From Synergistaceae bacterium (GTDB lineage: Bacteria > Synergistota > Synergistia > Synergistales > Acetomicrobiaceae): a stretch of DNA of 47,990 nucleotides. Below are positions 1-8,002 of the stretch, piece by piece. How positions within the stretch are numbered: position 1 is the stretch's first letter; each line of letters starts with the position of its first letter. The notes below the pieces were generated by a model that ran no database searches, was not told where the DNA came from, and worked only from the letters and a program-made list of their open reading frames with translations. The translations under genes and the position numbers were made by a program. The stretch spans positions 1 to 47,990 of the forward strand of contig JAAYTM010000108.1 of the NCBI GenBank assembly GCA_012518015.1, written 5' to 3'.

Positions 1-1151
1 TAACCCTCTTCTTTTAAGAGCTGCTTTGCTTCAACGAGGAAGCGAGATGGTACTTTTATAACCGGACCGGTACAACCCATGGCTGATTCTGCATAAATTC
101 CATGAGCCCACAGAACTTTCACGGCATCCTCAATGGTCAATACATCTATGCCTTGGATTTCTTCGTCCGTCGGCTCCGGCTTGGGAGGTTCAATCTCAAC
201 CTCTTTCTCTTCCTTCTTGCCGTGAAGCTCCGCCAACACCCCTTCAAGGCCTGCATCTTTTGCCATTGCCATTTCTCGTTTGGCCAAGGACGGTAATCCG
301 GCTAATGCAACTTCGGCCGTAAAATGAATCGCATTTGCAATGACAGGAGCCCCGGAGGCTCGAGAGATAATGGAAATCACGTAAGGCCAATCTTCACCAA
401 CGGAAGGGCCGTACCCCCAACCAAGCGACTCATAATTTCCGCCCGTGTTGTAAGCACTAAAGACCTTGACCAAGACATTTCCCGTCAAGGTATCGGTGAC
501 ACAAACGTCAACCGAGCCAGCTATAAGATCGTTTCCCCTAAGGATAGATCCTCCCTCTTGCCTAACAGTACTACCAAATGCGATCTCGTACCCATTTTCT
601 TCCAGTCGCTTTAGGGATCTGTAAACAATTTGCGCCCCATCCACATTTAAAATACCGACCTTTGGATCTTCGATGCCCCTTGCCTTAGCTACAGCTGTGC
701 CATAAATAGCGTTCAAGATCATTGCTTCCACTCTATCAGTCGAGGTGGTACCGGTCGAAGTCGAAATTATTAGGGGTCTTCCCTTCGCAGGAGTGTATAT
801 CATTCCAACGGTTGCAACCCCCAAAGGAAAAGGATAGTGAAGAGCTACCGCTCCCTTTATGAGACCTTCCCTTAAGGCCTCTTCCATGGCCTTTTGAATG
901 TCAGCTTCACAATCATCGGTCTCTATCCACTCAAGGTCGCTGAAACCTTCAATTCGAGGGCCTATCATTACAACCTTGATAAAGCGGTATTGCTCTTGCG
1001 CGAGCCTGCCTCCCAAGGCTAACTCATTTGAGCCCAGTTCGCTTCCGCTGCTCATTAAACCTATAGGAACAAGCTCGCCGCTCCCCTTTGCTGCTCTCAC
1101 AATCTCATCTAATGCCTCGCCAATGAATTTTTTCGCTTTGGACTTATCCAC
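1..1151 (-). CDS. grdD: Glycine reductase component C, subunit GrdD (partial, runs off window)
   Basis: Absent from the ORF track but open without a stop from a GTG at 1151 to the window edge (383 codons). GrdD is the PlsX/phosphotransacetylase-like subunit of protein C, which turns the acetyl group formed by glycine reductase into acetyl phosphate. The GTG is preceded by a strong ribosome binding site (GAGGTGAGG). With this start, the cysteine of the motif MGCTGPVIKVP is residue 360. Cys359 of Eubacterium acidaminophilum GrdD is the known acetyl-thioester residue, so identity and start support each other. A charged linker rich in Glu, Lys and Pro lies around residues 315-330. It follows grdC by 20 bases as the last grd gene visible. 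Only the extreme C-terminus is missing. Confidence 0.93.
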   Translation of the reverse strand, partial: MDKSKAKKFIGEALDEIVRAAKGSGELVPIGLMSSGSELGSNELALGGRLAQEQYRFIKVVMIGPRIEGFSDLEWIETDDCEADIQKAMEEALREGLIKGAVALHYPFPLGVATVGMIYTPAKGRPLIISTSTGTTSTDRVEAMILNAIYGTAVAKARGIEDPKVGILNVDGAQIVYRSLKRLEENGYEIAFGSTVRQEGGSILRGNDLIAGSVDVCVTDTLTGNVLVKVFSAYNTGGNYESLGWGYGPSVGEDWPYVISIISRASGAPVIANAIHFTAEVALAGLPSLAKREMAMAKDAGLEGVLAELHGKKEEKEVEIEPPKPEPTDEEIQGIDVLTIEDAVKVLWAHGIYAESAMGCTGPVIKVPSRFLVEAKQLLKEEG

Positions 1152-1171
1152 TATACCTCACCTCTCGTACC

Positions 1172-2722
1172 TCACTTCGCATTCGCACCCTTCAGGGATT
1201 TAGCGATATCGGCAAGCACTTCAAGAATTGTGTTCTTTACTTCTTCCTTGGTAAGGGTTTCTACTTTTTCTTCAACTGCTGGCGATGGAGCCTCTATCAT
1301 GAATGACACTCCATCAGAAAGATTAGTTAAACGAGCCAAAAATAAGCTTCCTTTTCCGATGATCATGGCTCGTTTCATCTTGCCATTTTTTATATTTTCG
1401 CAAGCATAACCTATAAACGGCACACCTGAAGGGATGTGGCCTTGGGTCGGTGCAAAGCCGGGCATTCCGCGAGTTTTTATAAAATCAGTCATACCCGCTT
1501 TATCAAGTTCCCTTTTCATAACGGCCAAAGCAGCGATCATTTTAAAGTTCGCCTCAGGAACATTACCTGCTCCTGCCGGCAATGTAATTTCTGGATTTTG
1601 TAATTCTGCAGCGTATTTGTCCACATCCAGAAATCCTAAACCTATGCGTTTCAGTGGCTTGTAAACCAACGCTTCCGTTATGGCTTGTGGAGATGCTCCC
1701 GCTCCTATGGAATGTTTTCCTACGGCGTCAAGCCTCATTACTGGGGACTCTCCATCTTCAGGGGCAAGTAACACGGCAAAATTGCCTAACATGTCCTCCA
1801 ATGCTGGCATGCCTTTTTTGACATGATCTCTCGCGTTCATATAAAGCTTAGGAAGGGCCCCACCCGCCAATACTACTACGTTTTCCCTCACGCCCGAGGC
1901 TACTTGTGCTGCTGCGTCCACCAAGGCATAAACCGGACCTGCACAAAAGCCCCGTATATCACATCCGCTAGCGTTGCTGCAACCAGCAATCTCGCCTATG
2001 GATTTAGCAAAATTCCCCCCACCTCTTTGATTCATGTCGCCGGCTGCTTCTTCTGAACATTCAATGATGAAATCCACTTCCTCTGGCTTCATGTTCGCTC
2101 GTTTCAATAAATGCAGCAAGGCTAAAACACCGCCCGCTTTGCAGGCAATATTCTCGAGCAATACATAAGATGATAAGCACTCGTCAAACTCATGGGCCTT
2201 TCTGCAACATCCAACAATTTCGCCCCCCGAATAAAGGGGCACGGCTCCATCTTCCCTTATTTCCTTTTCAATTTCCTCGAAAATATGCCCCTTCTCCAAA
2301 CGCTGCAAAATGCTTGAATTCATCAACGGATGCGCCTGAAGCTTATCTTCAACTTTTTTAGAAAAAGACTGCTCCAACCAAATGATATCAAAGACATCGC
2401 AGATATCCATCAAACCGAGAAACTCATCCTCAGGCATTATCTCTCCAAATGTACCGTAACGCGAAACGTCCTTTAACGGGTTTTGATACCAGGGCGTTTG
2501 ATGTGCCTCTAATTCTTCAAGGGATATTCCTCCAATAAAAGCTTGATTTGGTGCGTAACCGATGGCTTCATCGTAGGTTCGTATGGACTTTGACAGAGAA
2601 AGCAGAAACTCTGATTCTCCCTTAATCTTTCTCTCCCAAAAAGGCGTATTGCCATAGTGATAAGCTAATTCAGGCGTGTGATTGAGGCAATAAGCATACT
2701 CTTTTATCGCAACTTTTCGCAT
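1172..2722 (-). CDS. grdC: Glycine reductase component C, subunit GrdC
   Basis: GrdC is the FabH/thiolase-like subunit of glycine reductase protein C, which together with GrdD releases the acetyl group from protein A as acetyl phosphate. The N-terminus KEYAYCLNHTPELAYHYG and the central GCDIRGFCAGPVYAL segment are typical of the family. The ORF track begins at a TTG (2761), but I prefer the ATG at 2722 (protein begins MRKVAIKEYAY). A GAGGAG lies 13 bases upstream of it, and it gives 516 residues, close to the usual family length of just over 500. A perfect hairpin lies between grdB and this gene, so its expression may differ from that of grdEAB. The spacing of the ribosome binding site is slightly long, which leaves the exact start a little uncertain. 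Confidence 0.93.
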   Translation of the reverse strand: MRKVAIKEYAYCLNHTPELAYHYGNTPFWERKIKGESEFLLSLSKSIRTYDEAIGYAPNQAFIGGISLEELEAHQTPWYQNPLKDVSRYGTFGEIMPEDEFLGLMDICDVFDIIWLEQSFSKKVEDKLQAHPLMNSSILQRLEKGHIFEEIEKEIREDGAVPLYSGGEIVGCCRKAHEFDECLSSYVLLENIACKAGGVLALLHLLKRANMKPEEVDFIIECSEEAAGDMNQRGGGNFAKSIGEIAGCSNASGCDIRGFCAGPVYALVDAAAQVASGVRENVVVLAGGALPKLYMNARDHVKKGMPALEDMLGNFAVLLAPEDGESPVMRLDAVGKHSIGAGASPQAITEALVYKPLKRIGLGFLDVDKYAAELQNPEITLPAGAGNVPEANFKMIAALAVMKRELDKAGMTDFIKTRGMPGFAPTQGHIPSGVPFIGYACENIKNGKMKRAMIIGKGSLFLARLTNLSDGVSFMIEAPSPAVEEKVETLTKEEVKNTILEVLADIAKSLKGANAK

Positions 2723-2775
2723 GTGATCATGCACGCTCCTCTTGTCAAAATGACTGTTCAATCTTACAAAAGTTC

Positions 2776-2812
2776 ACAAAAGGGGCCAAAGATTTAATTC
2801 TTTGGCCCCTTT
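2776..2812 (-). terminator. Hairpin between grdB and grdC (attenuator or mRNA-stabilising element)
   Basis: A perfect 13-bp stem (AAAGGGGCCAAAG with CTTTGGCCCCTTT) encloses an 8-base loop. On the minus strand it is followed by a short T run and a second TTTT a few bases later. It lies after the grdB stop and before the grdC start, inside what should be one operon, so partial termination or 3'-end protection of grdEAB mRNA is more likely than complete termination. The U tract is weak for a strong terminator. Confidence 0.65.
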
Positions 2813-2828
2813 AACGCTACGACATTCG

Positions 2829-4136
2829 TCAATTTCCGAAAATAGTTTGTTCCTCAATATCAGCCTGCAAAGCTTCTAGGGCCTTGAGCAACAAACGACG
2901 CCTTATTGCCTTCTCTTCCTCAAGGGGCTTGGTGGGATCGCCCAAGGGATGCGGTATAGCCACAGAGGGTACTATCCTGTTTGCTCCCACTGTTTGCGAA
3001 ATGGGGACGATAGTACATACGTGGACGGTGGGTAGGCCAACTCGTTCAAGTTCCTTCACGATCGTTGCACCGCAACGAGTACAAGTCCCTCAAGTAGAGG
3101 TAAGTATCACTCCGTCAACGTCAGCTTCTTTCAACTTTTTGGCGATTTCCTCGCCAAATTTCTTGGCGTAAGCGACTGGCGTGCCGTTACCGACAGTTGC
3201 ATAGTATTTATCGTGGAGTGAGCCAAAGGCGCCTTCTTTTTCAAGTTCCCTGGCTACATCTAATGGCAGCACTCTGTCTGGATCGTCGTTAGCATAAGTC
3301 GGATCATAACCGCCATGAACTGTCTCATGAGTTTCGGGCGTAAGGTTTTCGAGACCTGCTATGCTGTATTCACCATATTTAGTGGCACTTGAAGCTTCGA
3401 TCCTATCAGGGTTTCCCTTTGGAACTATACCCCCAGATGTAACGAGGGCAATCTTAGCCTCCCTTATGTTCTGTATTGCTGGTGCCGGAGGAACGCGATC
3501 GAAGGAAGGCATAGGATACTCAGTTGCAAAATCCTCGCCTTTCAATTTTTTTATGAGCATGTCAACTGCTCGCTCCGCACCTATTCGGTCACGAAAGATG
3601 TTGACACGAATGCCCCGCTCTATGTAGCCTTCTTCTTCGGGACGCCCTAAGGGTTCGCCATTTAACTGTTTCAGTATCAAACGCGCCATTTTAGGTATGG
3701 CATCGCGCATGCCCCTAGCGCTATCAGAGGTTTCTACGATGTATAAATCTTTTCTGTAAATTTCTACGGCTGGATTTTCTGGATACATGGCAGTAACAAC
3801 TGGTATGCACAACTTTTTGCTCACTGCATCGCATAGGGCACCACATGCCATCCCATAACGCCCGGCGTTGAAAGCAGGCCCTGCAACTAAGGCATCTGGG
3901 CGATAGCTTTCCAATAGCCCGATGATCTTATCGACAGCCTCCTCCGCATGTTCCGCGAAATAATCATCTCCACAGACTAAGGTAGCAACCACAACAGCCT
4001 CTTCTCCTAATGCTGCCTGCAAAGCCTGGCCAGGGCCCACAACGCCCTCGCGAAGTTCCGGAGGATAATCTGCCCTTTCCTCGCCACCTATACCGGCAAA
4101 AAACTGGTTTATATAATGGACCACTCTATAAGTCAC
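2829..4136 (-). CDS. grdB: Glycine reductase component B selenoprotein GrdB (in-frame UGA at 3092-3090)
   Basis: GrdB is the substrate-binding selenoprotein of protein B, which with the GrdE-derived subunits presents glycine to the selenol of GrdA. The ORF track splits it into pieces of 348 and 76 residues. The two are in the same frame and separated only by TGA at 3092-3090, giving one 435-residue protein with selenocysteine at residue 349. The local motif is TSTUGTCTRCGA, that is U-x-x-C-x-x-C, as in known GrdB, where Sec is at about residue 350. Translation starts at GTG 4136 behind GGGGGGA. A small hairpin just after the UGA is a candidate SECIS. The gene follows grdA by 25 bases. Glycine specificity, as opposed to sarcosine (GrdF) or betaine (GrdH), is inferred from the riboswitch and gene order. 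Confidence 0.95.
3062..3078 (-). promoter_or_regulatory. Candidate SECIS hairpin of grdB
   Basis: On the minus strand, TCGTTGC-GGT-GCAACGA forms a perfect 7-bp stem with a 3-base loop beginning 11 bases after the UGA codon. This is the position where bacterial SelB-binding elements lie. The loop is smaller than in the E. coli fdhF element, so the assignment rests on position and perfect pairing, not on a conserved loop sequence. Confidence 0.55.
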
Positions 4137-4161
4137 TAATTATCCCCCCTATCTCTTGCTG

Positions 4162-4647
4162 CTACTCTAAAGTGTACTTGCTATATTGCTCGCGCATATT
4201 TGCAACTGCTTGAGACAGGGCCTCGGGATCCAAGACCATTTCCATCATTTCCATCTGTTCTTCCCAAACTGCCGGATCTACTTCTTCCCTAATTTCTGGC
4301 TCAAAAATGTGGTAAACTGCGAGTCCCAACGGGACTCCCGCCAAAGGACCTGCGTAAGTCGGATCACCGTTTGTCACGGTCTCTGCGTAAATTTCGGCGC
4401 CTTCAGGATCGGAGCTTCCAAGTATAACTATTACATTCTCAGCTCCATATTTCTCAACAACATCCTTCACGCGTTGTTGGTTCTGCAGGTCCATGGCTCC
4501 CGCGGCCGTTCAGACGAAACATTCGGTCACGGAAAACACTGTTTCTGCGCCACTATCCTTCAAGCAGGCCTCCATGACAGGGCCAGGAATGCCATCTCTT
4601 TCGCCAAGGAGAATCAACTTTTTACCGGCCAATTTACCCTTTGCCAT
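4162..4647 (-). CDS. grdA: Glycine reductase component A selenoprotein GrdA (in-frame UGA at 4512-4510)
   Basis: GrdA is the small selenoprotein that attacks the substrate bound to protein B, forms a Se-carboxymethyl intermediate and passes it to protein C. The track shows only the part after the stop (110 residues from 4494). Reading through TGA at 4512-4510 gives 161 residues from ATG 4647, beginning [19 protein letters not shown]. Selenocysteine is residue 46 in [13 protein letters not shown], which matches the family motif CxxU (known GrdA has Sec44). The residues around the UGA form only a short possible stem, so no convincing SECIS is claimed. The ribosome binding site is GGGAGGTG. The gene lies 25 bases after grdE and 25 bases before grdB. 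Confidence 0.96.
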
Positions 4648-4672
4648 AGCTTGTTACACCTCCCATTTTATT

Positions 4673-5962
4673 TTATCTGGTCTCGGCCGAGAAACAGGTG
4701 AAACCAAGCTCGTTGGTAGCTCCAGTTATCGCCTGCAATTCGACCTCGATGGAACCGTCATCCTTTAAGCTTCCGGAAAATCCTCCAGCTATAATGTCAA
4801 CATATTCACTGAAACCAATCACCCTTTCCATGGGCGGTAACTTTACAATAGGGTTAGCATTTCCGACGCTTACTACAGCGTTGGCTTCCGGCGACGCATC
4901 GGCAAGAGATTGACTCGCTCCATCTCTACCCGCATATTCGTCTGTGATCAGAACTGTTTTTATACCAGCGAGTTCTGCCTTTTTACAGTTCATGATGAGG
5001 TCTGTATCGGGATTGCCGAATCCTTCTTCAGTAATGATTACACCGTCGACACCCAACATCCTGGCAAGCTTTACTGTGTAAGAGGAATTTCTCTTTTTAT
5101 CCTCTAACGTGACATTTTCGTTTGTTATTATGCAGCCAATAAAGTTTATTTCCTCGCCATGACGCTTGTATAATGCCTCTATTACCGGGTTATTTTGGTG
5201 AACATAGGTACTATTTTTGTCGCAAGCCGATACGCAGTTTCCCGATACTATCGCACCGTCGAAAACTTCATTAGGGTGAATTAAAGTAGGCAGTATCTTT
5301 TTTGCATCTACTCCATACACGTAGGTATCATGAAGCAACCCCTGCGATTGCAACATATAGATGTAGGCCACTTTAGGGAGTTTTTCAAGTTCCTTGGACC
5401 TTTTTGTTATCTCCTCAAGCTCGTATAGGGACACTTCATCTGGAGACACATCTTTAGCCTTTGTGGCCAAGAAATGAGCGACCTTTAGTCCAGCTACGCG
5501 ACAAGCAGCTTCGTAGTCATGCCTTTCAATATCTGCCCTTGGAGTAAAGACCAAGACCACATTATTTGTCTTGGAAAAAGGGGTATAATCCGCCCCTGGC
5601 CCAGACATATCTATTATGCCTTCTTGGAAACCCATTATTTTGCCACAGGTCACAACCGCTGCTCCAGTGAGAGCTAAGGTCTTTCCCTCTCCTACGGTTC
5701 CTTCAACGTCTCCAATGAAGCCAGGAAAAACATCTCCTTCGCCCTCAATTTTACATCTTGGCTCTATCACGTCTTTAACCGGCACGATGCGGACCTTTTC
5801 TCCCGGACGAGCCAAATCAACCTCGACGCATTCAAAGCGATCGTCCTTAGAAAGTAAGGAACTTATTTCTTCTTGGTTAATATAAAGTACTTTGTCTTCA
5901 ACTTTGGTGGTATTTCCCCATTTAATATCGTTTATTTTGACTTTGTGCAATTCAAGCCTCAC
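4673..5962 (-). CDS. grdE: Glycine reductase component B proprotein GrdE (alpha and beta subunits)
   Basis: GrdE is made as a proprotein cleaved between Asn and Cys; the new N-terminal Cys becomes a pyruvoyl group that binds the amino group of glycine. The cleavage site is visible as VSGN/CVSACDKNSTYVHQNN. The track start at 5983 is an ATG lying directly in front of the AGGAGG ribosome binding site. I place the start at GTG 5962, nine bases after AGGAGG, giving 429 residues (MRLELHKVKIND...). This puts the cleaved cysteine at residue 243, against Cys242 in E. acidaminophilum, which supports the choice. It is the first catalytic subunit of the operon, after trxA and before grdA. Confidence 0.96.
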   Translation of the reverse strand: MRLELHKVKINDIKWGNTTKVEDKVLYINQEEISSLLSKDDRFECVEVDLARPGEKVRIVPVKDVIEPRCKIEGEGDVFPGFIGDVEGTVGEGKTLALTGAAVVTCGKIMGFQEGIIDMSGPGADYTPFSKTNNVVLVFTPRADIERHDYEAACRVAGLKVAHFLATKAKDVSPDEVSLYELEEITKRSKELEKLPKVAYIYMLQSQGLLHDTYVYGVDAKKILPTLIHPNEVFDGAIVSGNCVSACDKNSTYVHQNNPVIEALYKRHGEEINFIGCIITNENVTLEDKKRNSSYTVKLARMLGVDGVIITEEGFGNPDTDLIMNCKKAELAGIKTVLITDEYAGRDGASQSLADASPEANAVVSVGNANPIVKLPPMERVIGFSEYVDIIAGGFSGSLKDDGSIEVELQAITGATNELGFTCFSAETR

Positions 5963-5998
5963 TAACACACACCTCCTTTTCATTTTTAAAATTACTAA

Positions 5999-6319
5999 CT
6001 ACTGCAATATCTTTTCCACTCGCTCTTTTATCGCCTCTATTGTTACTTCATTTCCCGTAATTCTATCCTTCAATTCCCCTCCTTGATAAAATAGGAACGT
6101 TGGGACCCCCATGACCTTTAGACTAATTGCCAAACGGCGGTTCTCGGCCACATTAAGTTTGCAAAACTTAACTTTACCTTCATACTGAGAGGCAAGCTCC
6201 TCCACCTGAGGCATCAACGCAAGGCACGGACCGCATTTTGGTCCCCAGAGATCTACAACTACCGGTAATTCACTTTGCAGAACTTCCGATTCAAAATTGT
6301 CCTTATTTACCTCTATCAA
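5999..6319 (-). CDS. trxA: Thioredoxin of the glycine reductase operon
   Basis: A 106-residue thioredoxin that supplies reducing equivalents to the selenoproteins of glycine reductase. The fold begins VDLWGPKCGPCLALMPQVEEL, with the redox pair in CGPC and the cis-proline motif GVPTFLF. The tryptophan usually found just before the first cysteine (WCGPC) is lysine here (KCGPC). The start is TTG 6319 behind AGGAGGTG, and the first 17 bases overlap the end of grdX, suggesting translational coupling. No thioredoxin reductase is in the window; it may lie beyond grdD or elsewhere. Confidence 0.95.
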   Translation of the reverse strand: MIEVNKDNFESEVLQSELPVVVDLWGPKCGPCLALMPQVEELASQYEGKVKFCKLNVAENRRLAISLKVMGVPTFLFYQGGELKDRITGNEVTIEAIKERVEKILQ

Positions 6320-6719
6320 TTAAACACACCTCCTGTTTTGATACGATCCCATACCGACAAAGTACGGGCATGATCAACTGTTCGTCAAGGTATTGCATAT
6401 CTTCCAGAACTTTCTGATCAAGCTTGATGCTTGAAAGACTTTGATCTTTACAAAATTCTAAGGTACTTTCAATTACATTAAGGGATTCTATATCAGTGAA
6501 ATGACCTTCACAAGGGGATTGAGCAAGGATAATTGTCATAAAAATCCTCATCGAAGGAGCTATATTCCCAGATAAAGGATGAGATAAAATTTTGTATCCC
6601 ACGTGCACCTTATCACGAGCAGCTACCAGCACATCTAAAATAGATCCTTCTACGTAGATGCACCTGGGAAGGGTTCTTATTCGCGGATTATTGGATATAA
6701 GATAATACGAGGAGGACAT
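6303..6719 (-). CDS. grdX: GrdX, accessory protein of glycine reductase operons
   Basis: A 138-residue protein matching the GrdX family, found at the head of glycine, sarcosine or betaine reductase operons; its biochemical role is unknown. Typical features are the N-terminal LISNNPRI, the central YVEGSILDVLVAARDKVHVG and KILSHPLSGNIAPS. There is no signal peptide or membrane segment, so it should be cytoplasmic. The ATG at 6719 follows GGGAGG by 8 bases. This ribosome binding site is next to a stem that can form with the end of the glycine riboswitch, so grdX is the gene directly read by the switch. Its end overlaps trxA. Confidence 0.9.
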   Translation of the reverse strand: MSSSYYLISNNPRIRTLPRCIYVEGSILDVLVAARDKVHVGYKILSHPLSGNIAPSMRIFMTIILAQSPCEGHFTDIESLNVIESTLEFCKDQSLSSIKLDQKVLEDMQYLDEQLIMPVLCRYGIVSKQEVCLIDRGK

Positions 6720-6721
6720 TA

Positions 6722-6753
6722 GCCAAACCTCCCTTCCATTCGGATAATTTGGC
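6722..6753 (-). promoter_or_regulatory. Putative expression platform of the glycine riboswitch (RBS-flanking stem)
   Basis: GCCAAA (6753-6748) can pair with TTTGGC (6727-6722). The pairing encloses the grdX ribosome binding site GGGAGG (6733-6728) and ends just before the ATG. The first bases of this stem are also the 3' bases of the closing helix of aptamer 2 (GGGGCC, ending at 6751), so the two pairings compete. Glycine binding would favour the aptamer helix and expose the site. No T-tract terminator is seen, so control of translation is the simplest reading. Confidence 0.6.
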
Positions 6754-6929
6754 CCCTGTCCTCTTTACCCTCAGGGATTCGCCACTTTTTATCGGGCTTG
6801 CCCCTTTGGCAGACCTTCAAAGGTCTTTTCCAGGGCCCCGTCACATCGCAATCCTTTTGCCTGAGAGATTAGGACTTTTCCCTTACACCTTCGGCTTCTC
6901 GCCCAGAAGGCAAGACATCTCTTGCGATG
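6751..6929 (-). promoter_or_regulatory. Tandem glycine riboswitch (two aptamers)
   Basis: Two successive glycine aptamers lie upstream of grdX. Aptamer 1 (about 6929-6844) is closed by CATCGCAA with TTGCGATG. It contains the conserved segments GCCGAAGG and TCTCTCAGGCAAAAGGA. Aptamer 2 (about 6838-6751) is closed by GGCCCTG with CAGGGGCC (one bulge). It contains GCCAAAGGGGCAAGCCCG and CCCTGAGGGTAAAGAGGACA. Each core matches the known gcvT-type motif. It is unusual only in controlling glycine reductase instead of the glycine cleavage system; both are glycine-consuming, so switching on with glycine is expected. Confidence 0.95.
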
Positions 6930-6960
6930 CTCATCCGGAATGTGCATTCTTCCATCTAAC

Positions 6961-6989
6961 ATTTTATATATATGATTTCAAAGGGTCAA
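6961..6989 (-). promoter_or_regulatory. Sigma70-type promoter of the grd operon
   Basis: TTGACC (6989-6984) and TAAAAT (6966-6961) are separated by exactly 17 bases. This would start transcription about 25-30 bases before the first riboswitch helix. No terminator is seen after hypE, so read-through from hypCDE is also possible. Confidence 0.75.
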
Positions 6990-7021
6990 GCATGCTTTTA
7001 TCCACAAAGCCACTTCAGGCA

Positions 7022-8002
7022 CTAACATATCCTCGGCACCATTTCTCCAACGAGCATATCGATCACCCTCATGCCTCCTATTTTTGTCTTAAGCCCCACG
7101 ATCCCGACATGATCTTCTGTAACCTTACCTATGACAGAACAATGGGGGGCGACCTTTTTCAAAGACGAAAGAACTTCTCTTAAATAATCCGGATCTACGG
7201 CAAGAACCGCCGTACCCTCGCATGCTAAATGCAGCACATCGAAACCTAAAACATCAGCTACGGATACTACCTCTGAATTTACTGGTATGAGTTCCTCCTC
7301 GATCTCGATGCCGATGTTGGATCCTTCAGCCCATTCACACAAGACAGTCCCTAAACCGCCTCGCGTACAATCCCTTGCGCACTTAACGCCTGGTATGCTA
7401 GTTAAGGGTTCCATAAGTGGCCACAAAGGCTTGCAATCGCTTATCAATTCATCCACCTCAAGGCCGTAGTGAAGGGCCGATATTAAAGCACCGTGTTGTC
7501 CTATAGGACCAGTAACGATTAAATAGTCGCCCGGGTATAGATTTTTAATTCCCCAGTGGTTGTCAGTAAGGACTTCTCCTAAGGCACAACAAGTTATATA
7601 CATGCCATCCGCCTGGCCCCTGGGCAAAACTTTTGTATCACCAGCAACGAGTTTAACATCCAGATCCCTGCTTACGCGATAGGCGCTCTCGATGACTTTT
7701 AGCAATTCTTCCTTCAGTAATCCTTCTTCTATGAGAATGCCCATAGCCAAATAAAGTGGCTTAACTCCTCTTACTGCTAGATCGTTAGTGCTGCCACATA
7801 TTGCAAGCTTGCCAATGTCTCCCCCAGGGAAAAATCTCGGACTTACGGTAAAACCATCAATTGTGACGCCAATGCCATTTTCAATCAAGGCGCAATCTTC
7901 CATATCCTTATTGCTCTGATTGCCGTATATATTTAATATTTCTTTGATAAGTTGTTGAGTTGGCCTGCCACCACTACCATGTCCTAATTCTATAAACATC
8001 AT
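7022..8002 (-). CDS. hypE: Hydrogenase maturation protein HypE (carbamoyl dehydratase)
   Basis: HypE converts a carbamoyl group on its C-terminal cysteine into thiocyanate, the source of the cyanide ligands of [NiFe]-hydrogenases. The 326-residue protein has the PurM/ThiL-like fold: N-terminal ELGHGSGGRPTQQLI, the ATP-binding region VTIDGFTVSPRFFPGGDIG and the CTRGGLG motif. It ends in the characteristic PRIC, whose final cysteine is the carbamoyl acceptor. It overlaps hypD by 4 bases (ATGA). The HypF carbamoyltransferase it needs is not in the window. Confidence 0.96.
   Translation of the reverse strand: MMFIELGHGSGGRPTQQLIKEILNIYGNQSNKDMEDCALIENGIGVTIDGFTVSPRFFPGGDIGKLAICGSTNDLAVRGVKPLYLAMGILIEEGLLKEELLKVIESAYRVSRDLDVKLVAGDTKVLPRGQADGMYITCCALGEVLTDNHWGIKNLYPGDYLIVTGPIGQHGALISALHYGLEVDELISDCKPLWPLMEPLTSIPGVKCARDCTRGGLGTVLCEWAEGSNIGIEIEEELIPVNSEVVSVADVLGFDVLHLACEGTAVLAVDPDYLREVLSSLKKVAPHCSVIGKVTEDHVGIVGLKTKIGGMRVIDMLVGEMVPRIC

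Noticed and set aside
102-1203. Plus-strand ORFs of 64, 96 and 101 residues
   Set aside because: They are antisense to grdD, which is a continuous, motif-bearing frame on the minus strand; their sequences show no family features or ribosome binding sites.
2829-3059. Separate 76-residue minus-strand gene
   Set aside because: It is the C-terminal part of GrdB after the selenocysteine UGA, in the same frame, and has no start signal of its own.
2829-4136. grdB as a pseudogene with a nonsense mutation
   Set aside because: The stop is TGA at the exact Sec position of the family, and grdA in the same operon has the same feature at its own Sec site.
6749-7183. Plus-strand ORF of 144 residues
   Set aside because: It is antisense to the glycine riboswitch and the end of hypE, with no recognisable domain.
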